From the NCBI GenBank assembly GCA_963693085.1, contig OY856409.1, forward strand, positions 1,615,243,711 to 1,615,307,710: DNA of 64,000 nucleotides, in the 5' to 3' direction. Position 1 is the first letter of the stretch; each line of letters starts with the position of its first letter. Under the pieces are notes generated by a model. The model did no database searches. It was not told the DNA's origin and worked only from the letters and a program-made list of their open reading frames with translations. Origin of the DNA: Alisma plantago-aquatica. Its lineage: Eukaryota > Streptophyta > Magnoliopsida > Alismatales > Alismataceae. Of this stretch, positions 12,391-23,743 are shown piece by piece. Both the position numbers and the translations under genes were made by a program.

Positions 12391-13501
12391 GTAATCTTTG
12401 AAGTACAAAAGAAGGATTAAAGTAATGAGTGTTACATGTACATATGAAAGATGTGACCAAATAAGAAATTAAAATAAAAGTGCACAAAAGATATAGTTAA
12501 CATGTCGGCAAGCAATCGCCCAAATGATCGCAACATGATTCCTCTCACAAAGGGTCCTGATTTTTTCTCTCTCCTCACTAGAAAAGTTACTTACAAATGG
12601 AATTTCATAGCGTAGTTGGCCTCTGTGTGACTAATTGGGGGCCCAATTTCTCACGGACTGAGTGAAACTCTAAGATTTCATCTCACCATGGCAGGTCACA
12701 ATTGCGGTTGGTCCTGCAGAAAGGTTTCCTCATCATCTAGAAAGAAGGAAATAAAACATAATCAAAAGTGAGAATAATGTGATAAGAAAGTATTATGAAG
12801 ATATGTGCACTTAACCATAATTTTCTTTGTTTGTGTTTCAAACTAATGCCATCACGTAGTAATTCACTAGTTCTTCTATTATGTATATCAATTGATCCTT
12901 CTAATTGTATGGCAATAAGAAACATTAAGTTAATAAGGATAAAAGAGTAAGTTATACGAACATTAATAGTATGAACAACAAAAAGGATAATTACAGAAGA
13001 AAAGCTTGAATCTGAATTGAAATGAAAGATACATTATGCACCAATTTAAAAAGAGTGAATTTTGATATTATTAAAAAAATAGTTTTGTCATAATAAGAGA
13101 CATAACTATGGAATGCATAATCATATTTTTATAAATGAGAAAAATATTGAAATGTAATAATGCTAGATGGAAAAGTTAGTATATGGAATGAGTAGGTTGT
13201 ACATGATATTTGGCACAATAAAAATGATACATGAACGATAATCACAAAATCAATAATTAAGTGTACATGATAAAGACTAATTAGACTTGGATGACAAAAA
13301 AGTCTTAAGATAATAATTTAAGGGATATTAATCTCAACTTCATACATGTTCTCATTTTCCATATATATTACATGGAAGTAAAGAAAAACAAAACCTAAAA
13401 AGTGAATTGATGTGAAAATAACAGTGGTATTAAAAAGGTCATTTTAATTGAAAAAGGAAGGATAAAAGTAAACAAGGGTGAGTTGTGTGACAAGGATAAC
13501 C
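12391..13501. other. Gap with no recognisable gene
   Basis: The stretch is AT-rich with scattered stops in all frames. It may include the LINE 3' untranslated end, but no clear poly-A tail or duplication was found. No regulatory or RNA element is supported. Confidence 0.5.
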
Positions 13502-13892
13502 CACTACAAGCAAATATAACTATAACGACAAAAAAAAAGTTTGTCATGAATTTAGACAAATTCGTCATTGTTGTCGACGAGGATGGAGAAAAGTTGCGAC
13601 ATCTTGTTGTTATTGATTTTGTCATAAAATGAAGTGAGATATGTGACGAGGATAACCCACTGCAAGCAAATATAACTATAACGACCAAAAAAAGTGTCAT
13701 AAATTTAGATAAATTCACCATTGTTGTCGATGGGGATGGAAAAAAGTTGCCACGTCTTGTTTGTATTGATTTTGTTATAAATTGAAGTAACGTCAAATAA
13801 ATTCAGTCTGGTTACTATTGGGAATCACAATAACATGTAGATTTTGTCGTTGATAGTTATTATGTCAACATAAATTGGTCGTTTTGTATAGT
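13502..13892. mobile_element. Possible CACTA-type remnant
   Basis: CACTACAAG at 13502 followed by TATAACGACAAAAA and GTCATGAATTT resembles the ends of plant CACTA elements. A second, diverged copy (CACTGCAAG) starts about 155 bp later, so about 155 bp is tandemly duplicated. An inverted GTCG-TTTTGTATAGTAG motif ends near 13892. No clear 3-bp duplication was seen. The minus-strand ORF at 13395-13796 is a by-product of the duplication, not a gene. Confidence 0.4.
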
Positions 13893-14115
13893 AGGGTCAA
13901 CACAACTCAACCACAAATATTAATACCTACAACTGCTCTAGTTTATTAACAAAGGTTAATTGAAACATTTTCCGTCGTAAATAGCCATAACGACAAGAAA
14001 ACAAATTTCACTTGATTGTTGAAATTAAATTTCTCATAATTGATTAGCTTTTTAATATTAAACATTACACATCAACAAATGGATTTTGAATAAACATGTT
14101 ACTTTATTTGTAATC

Positions 14116-14189
14116 AAGTATGCATTACATGGGGAGGACATTTTACCTTAATCAAGTATGCATTACATGGGGAGGACATTTTTCCTTGT
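14116..14189. repeat. Two tandem copies of a 37-bp unit
   Basis: The unit TAATCAAGTATGCATTACAT plus GGGGAGGACATTTT and a CCT tail occurs twice in a row, nearly identical, just before a TATATATAAAC stretch. It looks like a recent slippage duplication. The surrounding 13893-14672 interval holds nothing else I can name. Confidence 0.75.
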
Positions 14190-14672
14190 CCCTTTATATA
14201 TAAACAAAATATGCATCTCAATAACAACACTCTTCTCATATATTTTCTTATATAAGAGAAGATACATGTGACACACACCCAATCATGTCATGATGATCAC
14301 CATTGCTTTCAGCTTCTGCTACATCACAAAATTGTTTGTTATCAACCGGTGTATTGGCCTTGAATGAAGTTGTTGATCACATGCCATGAAAAATTGTCTA
14401 TTATCCAAGCAATGTGCACATAATGGTATGCCCGCAAGTGCCAAATGTACAAGTTTTACTACAACAATGTCAAATTGAAAAAGATAAAGAGGCAACTTAC
14501 AATCAGTCTAAACAATCGTATTTCTAGATAAAATCACGGTGTGTATATGATCTCATAAGAGAGTTTGTTGCCGATGTATATGTAAAGAAACAGTCACCAA
14601 CTAAGCACTTGGACAGGATAGTCAAGGAGAAACAAAATGGTCTGATCTTTGGTAACCTCGTCATAGGAAACT

Positions 14673-15885
14673 ATACTTCTTGGTGATGGGAAACACGGTA
14701 CATCATTTCCCTCTTTTTCTTGAAATTTTCAAACGTAAACGTGTTCTGAGACAGTGGAGACGTTATCTTTGTTTTGTAAACAATTAATAATCAGTCCAAC
14801 ATTATTGTAAACAAACATCCTAATGTCAACCTAGTTCTATCATCAAATTCACTATCTTCCAAACAAAGGGAGTTTCTAAAAAATACAGACTTAGTAAACT
14901 GAAGACCGACAAATGATGTTCCCTAACTCCTAATATAAGAACATTTCGTATTGTATAAAGATCAAATGCCAGATGCTAGAACTTCTAGAAACAAAACACC
15001 AACTCATAAGAATTTCAGAATAGATTATTTGTTGTTCATACAAGACATATACAACATATTCAAATATGATCTAGGCAAAGTAGATGTTATCCCATATACT
15101 AAATGCCATATAGTCCAGCATTAAGTAATCTGAGCAATACTTCTTGGTGATAGGAAACACGATAACAGTATCATCATTTTCCTCTTTTTCCAGAAATTTT
15201 CAGATGTAAACTTATTTTGAGACAGTGGAGGGATTGTTTTTGTTTTGTAAATAATCAATAATCAGTCCAACATTATTGTTAACAAACACCTCATGTCAGC
15301 CTAATTCAATCATCAAAATTCACCATTGTCCAAACAAAAGAAATTTCTGAAAATTACAGACTTTAAAAGCTGAAGACAGGCAATACTTCTGAGCAGTACT
15401 TCTTGGTGACAGGAAACACTATAATAGCGTGTCATCACTTCCCTCTTTTTCCAGAAATTTTCAGATGTAAACTTATTTTGCGATAGTGGAGAGGTTATTT
15501 TTGTTTAGTAAATAATTGACAATCAGTCCAACATTATTGTAAACAAATAACACCTAATGTCAACCTAGTTCTATCATCAAATTCACCATTGTCCAAACAA
15601 AGGGAATTTCTGAAAATTACAGACTTTACAAGCTGAAGACCGCCAAATGAGGTTCCCCAACCCCAAATATAAGAACCTTTAGTATGGTATAAAGAACAGA
15701 TTCCAGATTCTAGAACTTCTGGAAACAAATCACCTAGAACTCATAAAAATTCAGAATAGACCCAGCGGAATATTTAAAGTTCATTCAAGTAGTATACAAC
15801 ATATTTAAATATGATCTAGGCAAAATATAGATGTTATTCCATACTAAATACCATATGATCTAGCATCAACTTATCTGAGCAATAC
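14673..15885. repeat. Triplicated non-coding repeat (about 260-490 bp units)
   Basis: Three head-to-tail copies begin with (A/G)TACTTCTTGGTGA at 14673, 15137 and 15396. Copies 1 and 3 run about 465-490 bp and share an end near ATCTGAGCAATACT. Copy 2 is only about 259 bp and lacks the second half. Shared landmarks include TTTCAGATGTAAACTTATTT, CAGTCCAACATTATTG and CCAAACAAAGGGAATTTCTG. Divergence among copies is plainly visible, so the duplications are not recent. There is no open reading frame of note. Confidence 0.85.
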
Positions 15886-16415
15886 TGATATGATCTATAC
15901 AAGGAATCATATGCTAATCCATACTCAATGCCATCTAATTAATATTGTATACGGTCCACTAAAAATGTTCTATTAAAAGACTTGCTGCACTTTATATGGG
16001 AGTCTGAGAATACATCAATTCATTCTAATCTAAGTAGTTGTAGAAACTTTCAAAGTAATGCTACATCTTTCACAGCTTTTACAATTCAAAAAACGAAATT
16101 TAGATCAACCAGAAACATAGTAAGAGACATTTATGACTTTTGTTTGACATCTTGTTACTTTTCAAATGAATTTGTAATGCACCTAGAAATTAGTAGCCAG
16201 CATATAACTCAAATATTATGACCCAAATGTGGACTGAAAGTGACGAGAAAGTTCTAGTTTAAAAGAGCATAACTAAAGTTTTATTTTAAAAGAGCATTAA
16301 CTCGATATCCAAATAGATTTGACTATCCTGCTTTCAAATGCCAAATCAAATGCATACCCTTGAATGTAAGATGTAAAAGCAGATTGTTTTCCACAAGCCT
16401 GAAATTGTCTTAGCA
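15886..16415. other. Gap with no recognisable gene
   Basis: AT-rich sequence between the triplicated repeat and the first hAT MITE. One 79-codon ORF (15982-16221) has no recognisable domain and is probably chance. Confidence 0.5.
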
Positions 16416-16423
16416 TTCTAGAT

Positions 16424-16526
16424 CAGTGTTTCAAAAAGCGGTATGCGTTATGCGTTCGGAGAGGTCACCTTGTAGAGTATATGCGGTATGCGGGAGTATA
16501 TGCGGTTTTGGATTTTTTTAATTAAT

Positions 16527-16566
<40 letters not shown>

Positions 16567-16897
16567 CATGATTTACATATTTAATTTGTGCAATTGTGTA
16601 TCTAAATAGTACAATTACAAGAATAATGGATGCAATTATGCAAATATGCAATCATCACAACTTAAATAAATACAAACATGCACTATAATCTAAATTTAAA
16701 CAAACTTAGATGAATGTAAATGTATAAAAGAAGAAATCAGAATATCTCTAACTAAAAATCAGGGTATAATCGGCCTTGTGTGCGGCCGTACAACCGATTA
16801 TGCGGCTGGGTCCGCTTTTTGGACCGATTTCCATTATGCGTTTTTTTGGAGGTCCGCACCTTGTATGCGGCCGCATAGACCGATTTTTAAAACACTG
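16424..16897. mobile_element. hAT-type MITE, family 1, copy a
   Basis: The 474-bp element is flanked by perfect 8-bp duplications TTCTAGAT at 16416-16423 and 16898-16905. It starts CAGTGTTTCAAAAAGCGG and ends CCGATTTTTAAAACACTG, giving imperfect terminal inverted repeats. An 8-bp duplication with CAGTG-type ends is the hallmark of the hAT superfamily. The ends are rich in GCGGTATGCG and GCGGCCGCAT motifs, and the centre is AT-rich with a long (AT)n run at 16530-16561. There is no coding capacity, so it would depend on a transposase from elsewhere. A copy in opposite orientation lies at 21484-21966. Confidence 0.93.
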
Positions 16898-16905
16898 TTC
16901 TAGAT

Positions 16906-17607
16906 ACTTTAACTTTGAGCAAAACCTAAGACAAAATAGCAATCTCACTTTGTAAATCTTCACTTAATGTCCCCACCACAATTTTCATCCACCAAACACT
17001 ACCTTAAATACCTATGGAGTGGTAGGGGCGAAAACAGGGAAAATATCATAGGAGTCAATCATGATTAGTTGCTAAAAAGAATACACTCCAATTTAAACAA
17101 AAACATCATAAAGACATTTACTAGATTCTAAATAAAGATACTCAATCGATGAGGGGGGCATGTATACAGTTTAAATCCAAAGTGATCTCGCACCTGATGG
17201 ATCAAATTTAGTGATTTCTCACTTCATAGGAGTCCAAAAGGTGCTACACCAAATTAACATGAACATTGTAGAGATCCTAAAACGGAGCCTAGTTGGGATG
17301 TTTGTGCATTTTGGAGGCTTGCATTAGCACCTCAGATGTTTATTATATTGTCATGGACAGATGTGAAGTGCCAATTACTATGTTTACTTGCACATCGACT
17401 TCACGTGTTAGCTACAAATTACCTACTTTACACAACCCTTCATGCATCCTGATGATTAAAAATAAATCGTAAGACATCCATTCTTGGCGAATTACTATAA
17501 TAGAGAAGACAATTCAAATTCTAGTGGATGTTATGAAGTGGAAGAAGACCATGTTAGTGGTGCAAACTTAGTGTAAGAATCCAAGCTTTCCACCATTCGA
17601 GTAATTA
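16906..17607. other. Gap with no recognisable gene
   Basis: No ORF, RNA gene or repeat that I can support between the MITE and the SINE. Confidence 0.5.
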
Positions 17608-17619
17608 GTTGGACTCGCC

Positions 17620-17847
17620 AGTAAGGTTGTAGCTCGGGTGGTAAAGACACGGGCTCCCCAATGAAGGGACCCGAGTTCAAAACTCAAGTTGCGCACTTTA
17701 CAAACGAATTATCCGTCACGAAGGTTGGCTCATTGTGTTATTAAAACCCTCTCGGTGTGCGAGCAGTCGAGCAGGGGGTGAGGGTTTACACTGTCTGGGT
17801 GGGGTCACCGAAGTGGCTCTTCCTCAGGGGTGGTTTCCAAAAAAATT
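17620..17847 (+). mobile_element. SINE-1, tRNA-derived
   Basis: GTAGCTCGGGTGGTAAAGAC fits an RNA polymerase III box A, and GAGTTCAAAACTC about 40 bp later fits a degraded box B, as in tRNA-derived SINEs. A 3' body of about 140 bp follows and ends in CCAAAAAAATT. Flanks GTTGGACTCGCC (17608-17619) and GTCGGACTCC (17848-17857) look like a worn target-site duplication. Length about 230 bp. Confidence 0.75.
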
Positions 17848-17857
17848 GTCGGACTCC

Positions 17858-20185
17858 ATTAATATTTTGAGCAACATACACTTACATGCACCTAGGTTCA
17901 TGTGAGTTTGTCAAGGATATGAAGTTCAAGTACCATTGGTAAAAAGAAAATATAAATCCGTTGGATATAGGTGTATGCCAATGAGGTTATGTATTGCTTC
18001 GATGCACATCCCAACGTTTTGACAATACAATAAAGCTTAGTAAACTAAAATCATAAGGCAAAACAAATGAAACACCTCTAACATCAGATATAACTACTGG
18101 TGACAGATCCACACATCACAAGAACCATGGTTTGTTTTCAACTTCTAGAAAATTATCACTGTAGATTCAGAGATATGAAAAGCACATAAATAACACAACT
18201 AATGCTTCAAAAACAATTCCGAAGTGCTTATGGTAAAGGTTGTTATTGAGGAAGTAGCAACATAAAAATCAATACCAAAAACATGAACGCAAAAACAAAA
18301 AGATTATTGCATGTCTTGACCAACATCAATTGGATAAAAGGTATGACAAAAAGTCAGTTGTAGAACATGTTGCCTTCCATTAGAAAACAACCGAACCTCT
18401 CATACCATATTTATTCAGATTAAGAAATACTCATCAAAATATAAAAAGTGATGCATCAAACATATGGGGAAGCCCAAACAGTTTCATACCTCTAACGAGG
18501 GCATATCAATGTCAGTATCATCCTCTCTAAGCTCAATAAAGCAAAATAAATTTATACCTCTAACAAAGGCATAGAAACTTCAACAAGTATGACATAATTA
18601 TTATGTATGCAAACTTGAAACAAACAAAAGATAAATGTCTAGAGTATACACATGATAGAAAAGTAGACGTTTACCAACACTAGAAGCAAATATAATAAGT
18701 GATGCATGATGCAAGATTAGGTTCTAGTATGAATGAGTGTGGTTCCCTTTGTATGGGAAATTTTAATATATATTAAAAAACGGGCTTTAAATAAGTCATA
18801 AATGTCTATGTTATGGTATTTTTACATATATAAATTTTGATCAATAAGGCAAGTTGTCAAGAGAAATATCACATTTAAGATTCAAGCACAGTATGAAGTA
18901 ATTCATTTCGTAATGGGATATCTAAGTATTTTTTCTAGTCTAAATAAAACAATTTTAGAACTCATGCATGAACAACATTAGTAATTTAAAAGGGAATTCC
19001 AAAAGACCATACCAGTTATCTTCCATTTCAAGTTGTCTACCAAGACCGAAGCATGAAACCCACACATAGGTGGAAAGCCCCGCCAAATAATTAGCCCAGG
19101 TTTAAGCAGTCCATGTCGGGGCAAAGAGGCGATTTCTCTACTCCAATGTGGGTTCCTTGTTGGACCCTGCCATGTGTTTGGTGTATGATGATCCATCATT
19201 AGGTTGGAGTTTTTGAGTGTTTAATATACTTCAGAAGACAAAAACGATGCGGAGGATGTTAAGGAGAAGAGAACTTTAAGTTTCTACACATTCTCGAGTA
19301 GTTTATAAGCTACCGTTGTTGTTTATGGGTGACAAAATACTACATGTGATGCTTATAGAAAAATACATATTGGATACTACCAAAATAATATTTTGCATGA
19401 GCCCACTCTCATTTCGATGCAAAATTTATAACATAAAAGTCCAACCACAACAAAGTAAATTGAGTTTTGAGTAGTGAAAATGGCATGGTATGATGGCAAT
19501 GTATCTATTACATTCAAGCATTATACAATTGAAAGAATTCCAAGTTAAATATGCCAAATGGGAATATAAAGTATAGAAGATTACACTTTCAATCCACATA
19601 ATCAAGTACAAATAAGGGAGGTTCTTTTACTAGACTAGTTGATAACATCACACATGTGCTTTGATGCTATTACTTCACCCAACAACAATATTTCTAGATG
19701 TATTAACTTGAAGAAAATAATCACAGTCCAAAACTTTCAATTCAAATGTTATATATGTAAGATGATTACCAACAAAAAATCATTAGGAACTTCAACTATG
19801 ATTACCATAGTTGAAGTCAATTGACCATTTGGTATTGCAATTCTTGAAGATGAGTGTTGGTGTTTATATAAGTGTCTTGTGCCCCATCAAATCAACATGT
19901 GTGTTAATGACAACTGTTGGTACCTCAGTCCCATTGATGGACATCAAATATGAGGGCAGGTTGGCAACAGTACCTAGAAAATGAGTAGAGAAACCGAGGT
20001 CTGAAGCAAGGAGAAGCGTGCTCTTATATTTCAACTTGATATTTGTCGCCGTCTAGGAGGGAGACAGCAGTAGAGGGCTTGCAGCTACAAGGATTAGGTA
20101 AAGGAAAACAGGTGACATATGCCAATTGGCAGAATAAAGAGGAACTGGCTAGTGAAGCTCAAAAATGTAGCACTCATTTTCCTTA
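17858..20185. other. Gap with no recognisable gene
   Basis: A 2.3-kb AT-rich stretch with only short ORFs and no recognised domain. It could be host intergenic or intronic DNA or very old repeats. I see nothing I can name. Confidence 0.5.
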
Positions 20186-20352
20186 TGTTGAGAGTTATTT
20201 GTTAATATGGTTATGTAGTTTGTAATATGTGCCCAAGGTTGTCTTGGCCCATTAGGGTTTGTCTAAGTCTGTATGATTCTCTCATCTTCTATATATATGA
20301 GGGGGGTTTCTCTTATCAAATACATCAAAAAGTCTTCTTTTACTTTACCACA
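20186..20352 (+). mobile_element. Probable copia LTR (5' LTR of a fragmentary element)
   Basis: The segment runs from TGTTGAGAG to TTTACCACA, about 167 bp, and is followed directly by TGGTATTAGAGTAGG. That resembles the initiator Met-tRNA primer-binding site TGGTATCAGAGC with one change. A TATATATATGAGG stretch near 20290 fits a promoter. The left boundary is the nearest TGTT and is a guess. No second LTR was found. Confidence 0.55.
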
Positions 20353-21100
20353 TGGTATTAGAGTAGGATCCAAAAACCCTAGCCTAGAGAAGAAAAAAAA
20401 AAGTTGTCTTCGCCTGTGGGCGGCTGCCATCTCTTTTGGCTTGGCCGTCAAATGGGCAACTTTTTGGCCTTCAATGGTCGTCACTTGATCTCTTCTCCGT
20501 CACTTACGGCTGTCCTTGATTGCCTTGCAGTCAGTGTCGACCCTTGCATACCTGTTGTTGTCTCTCAGCCCCTGTGCTGCCCCTGTTGTGTGTTGCTACC
20601 TTCAGTCTCTCCTACAATCGCCAGAGCCATCATCCTTTTCTTCCTTGCCTAAATGTTGTCGTTGTGTCTCCATCATGTCGCTATCACTTATGTGTGCCAC
20701 TGTCTGCCTACCTACTACTAATTCCCCAAAACTCACCCTCCCTATTCCCATCTATGCCTACTGTTGTCGCTGCTGCCCCCCCCCCAACTGACTTCCTACC
20801 TACAATCACCACCAGTCACCTGACGCCGCCTTGCCACGCTGCTAACCACCAACTCACTACTTGTATTTCTCCTCTCCTACCATCGAATAGCCGCCACCCC
20901 CAGCCTACAGCCCCAGCGTCGTTGTCTGCCCATGCTCAAGTGTCGCCGCCCTACCTGCTACTATTCCCCATCGTCGTTGTGCCTCCCATCTATCTTGCCG
21001 TTGTAGCATCTGCTACTGCTAGCTGCAACTCCTGCCTAGCTTCTGGCCTCTTGTCATCACCTGGAAGGGCCATCGGCTTCCCTCCTAATAGTCGCTAGAG
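20353..21100 (+). other. Leader of the fragmentary copia element
   Basis: The stretch after the primer-binding site is rich in GCC and CCT triplets and gives overlapping ORFs in several frames (for example 20520-21098) with Ser/Pro/Cys-rich products. Such C-rich leaders follow the primer site in the other copia elements here (57602-58106, and 44448-44903 on the minus strand). I do not think any of these ORFs is a gene. No gag or pol follows; LINE-2 begins near 21110. Confidence 0.5.
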
Positions 21101-21109
21101 TATGTCGCC

Positions 21110-22952
21110 TCCATGCTCCTTTGTTGCAGCTACAAACAAGAAGGGAGACCATCTCCTTTTTCATACTCATAAATGGCACACCATTGGGCCATTCAAAGCT
21201 TCTAATGGGCTACGGCAGGGAGACCCACTGTCTCCATTCATATTCACTATAGTTATGGAGGGGCTTACATCCCTCATAAATGATTCGGAGAATAAAGGCA
21301 AGGTCAAACCGTTCCATGTGAAAAAACATTAATCTTTTTTTATGATGTCCTCGTTTTTTTAGTAGGACACACTAACGATTGAATGAGTTCAAGAAATTCC
21401 TAATTTTCTTCGACAAGTGTACTGGTCTCTATATCAATGTCATCAAATCACGGGTCTTCTTCTCTAAAGCATGTGATAACAAGCAGTATTTCAAAAATCA
21501 GTTTGTGCGGCCGCATACAAGGTTCAGACCCCCTGTCGCTCCGCATACAGCAAATCCCTCACAAAGCCGACCAGGGCCGCATACAAGGCCGCACAGCCGC
21601 ATACAAGGCCGCACAGCCGCATAAAAGGCCGACTGATCCCCGGTTTTTGGATGGACATATTGCCATTTCTTATTTTTATAGCTTCATTCATCTATGTTCG
21701 TTTAGATTTAGATCATAGTTGCATGTTTGTATTTATTTAAGTTGTGATGATTGCATATATGCATGATTGCATCCATTATTCTTGTAATTGTACTAATTAG
21801 ACACATTATTGTACAAATTAATATGTAAATGCATGATCAACATATATTTATATAGATAAATAATTGATAAATAAAAGAAATCCAAAATCGCATATACACA
21901 CACCGCATATACTCTATAAGGTGACCTCTCCGAACACATAACACATGGCGCTTTTAAAAAACACTAATAACAAGAGGGGTCGTCTCAAAGTAGTTGTGGG
22001 GAGGTAAAGCACATGGCATTGCGTAGAGCACCCTTGCTCAACCTTATTAAGCAGGGTGGGTTGCAAATAGTTGATCTTGAAGAGGTCATGAGGGTCAATA
22101 CTGCCAAGAGAGTTGATTGCTTCTTGTGCCAGCCGAAGAGCATATGGTCGAAATGGATCAGAGGCAAGTTTGTTTTCCAACTGATTGTGAATGGAGGGGC
22201 CAAACCTTCGAGAGTCTGGAGGAAGATGTGTAGTTCGTTTGAACCTACTCAGCACTTGTATAGCGTTGATGACAATGGTGTCTGATCTCGGGGTAGCCAA
22301 CCACCAAGGATCAACATAAATGCAGATAATACGGTAGCTTGGGTGATTCTTGTGTGGGGCCGCTTTCACTGCCCCAAGTGGAGCACTCTCCTTTATAGGA
22401 CATTGCTTGGAAGGTTACCTACAAAAGACAGATTAAGTAATTGGGGCCTGACTGAAGATCCAATATGCACGCTTTGCAAAGATGGAGATGAATCCATTAA
22501 TCTTATCATGTTGAATTGAACAGACTCCACGAGGATATGATTGATAGTGTGCCTCAAGAATGGTTGGGGTGTTCAGACTCTGAGTAACTTGAATGATATT
22601 GTGGAATGGATTGTAAGGAAATACAAGGATGATAAACAAATGTTTTGCTTCTCGAGACTTTGCCTAGCTAGTGTTTGCTATTTCGTCTTGTATGAAAGCA
22701 ACATAAGGATACATAGTTCCCAGGAAAAGGATGAGTTGATTTTGATTCATAGAATAGCCAGTCGCATTAGTCGGCTTGTTAAGGCCAAGAATGTATGTTT
22801 TTGTAATCTAAATGCTAATATCAGAACCTATTGAGGCGTTTGTAGTTAAACCCGGTGGTGTGTTTTGAGTTTGCTTCATATGCCTTGTTTTGCACAGTAT
22901 AGTCTACCTATACGTCATGTTTTGGCAATACATTTACCTATTTTCAAAAAAA
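21110..22952 (+). mobile_element. LINE-2: 5'-truncated L1-type LINE
   Basis: The plus strand encodes part of RT (GLRQGDPLSPFIF, IVMEGL, then FDKCTGLYINVIKSRVFFSK). After an internal deletion come KSIWSKWIRGKF and a zf-RVT segment (WSTLLYRTLLGRLPTKDRL, then CTLCKDGDES). The end (IHSSQEKDELILIHRIASRI) is the usual plant LINE C-terminus. A short A-run (TTTTCAAAAAAAG) near 22945 may be the tail. The catalytic FADD motif is missing. A hAT MITE sits inside at 21484-21966. Stops break every part, so it is inactive. Confidence 0.75.
21484..21966. mobile_element. hAT-type MITE, family 1, copy b, inside LINE-2
   Basis: The 483-bp element is flanked by perfect 8-bp duplications ATAACAAG (21476-21483 and 21967-21974). 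Read backwards it matches the element at 16424-16897: ends CAGTATTTCAAAAATC and GCGCTTTTAAAAAACACTA, a GCGGCCGCATACAAGG cluster, a central AT-rich segment with TTGTGATGATTGCATAT, and GGTGACCTCTCCGAAC near the far end. The last base of one terminal repeat is A instead of G. It interrupts LINE-2 and is therefore younger than it. Confidence 0.93.
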
Positions 22953-23481
22953 GAAATGAGAGTAAGGATGTCGGAGGAGGAAAGCATGGGGGAAGGAGGG
23001 TGTTACATAGTAAATTGGAGGTTGCAGAACAAATGACTTGCGGTTTCTGCACTTTAGCAAAAGGGGACGGAGTCAATGAGTGGGTTAGTAATAGGTAGTT
23101 TGTTTTTTATGGCTCTACTTGAAGAAGAGACGCTTGAAGATGGTTCAAGTATTCCGAAAATAGAGTGAAAACTGATGGTGATATACTACATGCCCACATG
23201 AAGAAATTTTTATAGTGCCTTGTGTAGTGAAATGAAGATAACTTGGATGATATGTCTTAGCTTCAAAGGACAACAGTTGCCTTGAATCCACCTTCTTTGA
23301 TAAGGTCTTGAAATAGATAACGCCTACTCCACTTAGTCTCCATTACCCCCCCATCCTTGTTGTCCCTTGCACTGCGAGTGTCGTAGTGGATGCCCCTATT
23401 GGTTGCACCCACTTCTTATTTGTTATTTCATACATTCCCTTCCTCCACAGGTTCATGATGGGCAAGAACTATACGGAAACA
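22953..23481. other. Gap with no recognisable gene
   Basis: Purine-rich then mixed sequence between LINE-2 and the minisatellite at the copia-1 insertion site. Short ORFs only. Confidence 0.5.
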
Positions 23482-23532
23482 TGTAGTTTACTTGTTGGAT
23501 GACAAACAGAGCCACATTGGTGAAACATGTTT
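23482..23532. repeat. Minisatellite at the copia-1 insertion site, left part
   Basis: A unit of about 48 bp (ACTTGTTGGATGACAAAC, GCCACAT, GGAAACATGTTTT) occurs once here and about twice more at 45072-45165, on the far side of copia-1. Before the insertion these were neighbouring tandem units. The target duplication TGTTT lies at the unit junction. Confidence 0.75.
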
Positions 23533-23688
23533 TGTAGAATTAGGAGCCGCAATGCAATGTGCAGTCCAGCGTTAGGAGAGGCAATAGGCCTTCTCCCTTT
23601 TTATTAATAAGAGAAACTAGATAATTTACATAGAGGTCCAGCAAGATAAAGAAATTACAAAATAGAATAAATGTGACATATATTAACA
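23533..23688 (-). mobile_element. Copia-1 3' LTR
   Basis: 156 bp, TGTTAATATATG to CTAATTCTACA on the minus strand. It is preceded on that strand by the purine tract CTTGAGGGGGAG (about 23689-23702), which primes plus-strand synthesis. A TTATTAATAAAAAGGGAG stretch in the middle probably combines TATA-like and poly-A signals. Confidence 0.95.
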
Positions 23689-23743
23689 CTCCCCCTCAAG
23701 CTGGAGTGTACACATCGTGTAGGCCCAGCTTGTTGCAAAAACT

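Noticed and set aside
13395..13796. Minus-strand 133-codon ORF with two near-identical halves
   Set aside because: It is the translation of the duplicated CACTA-like repeat; the internal repeat is a DNA duplication, not a protein motif.
18978..20225. Short ORFs (for example 20043-20225) as host exons
   Set aside because: No domain, no convincing splice sites, and no neighbouring exon that would join.
20520..21098. 192-codon Ser/Pro/Cys-rich ORF as a host gene
   Set aside because: Three overlapping frames are open because the copia leader is C-rich. No domain, and similar leaders occur in the other copia elements.
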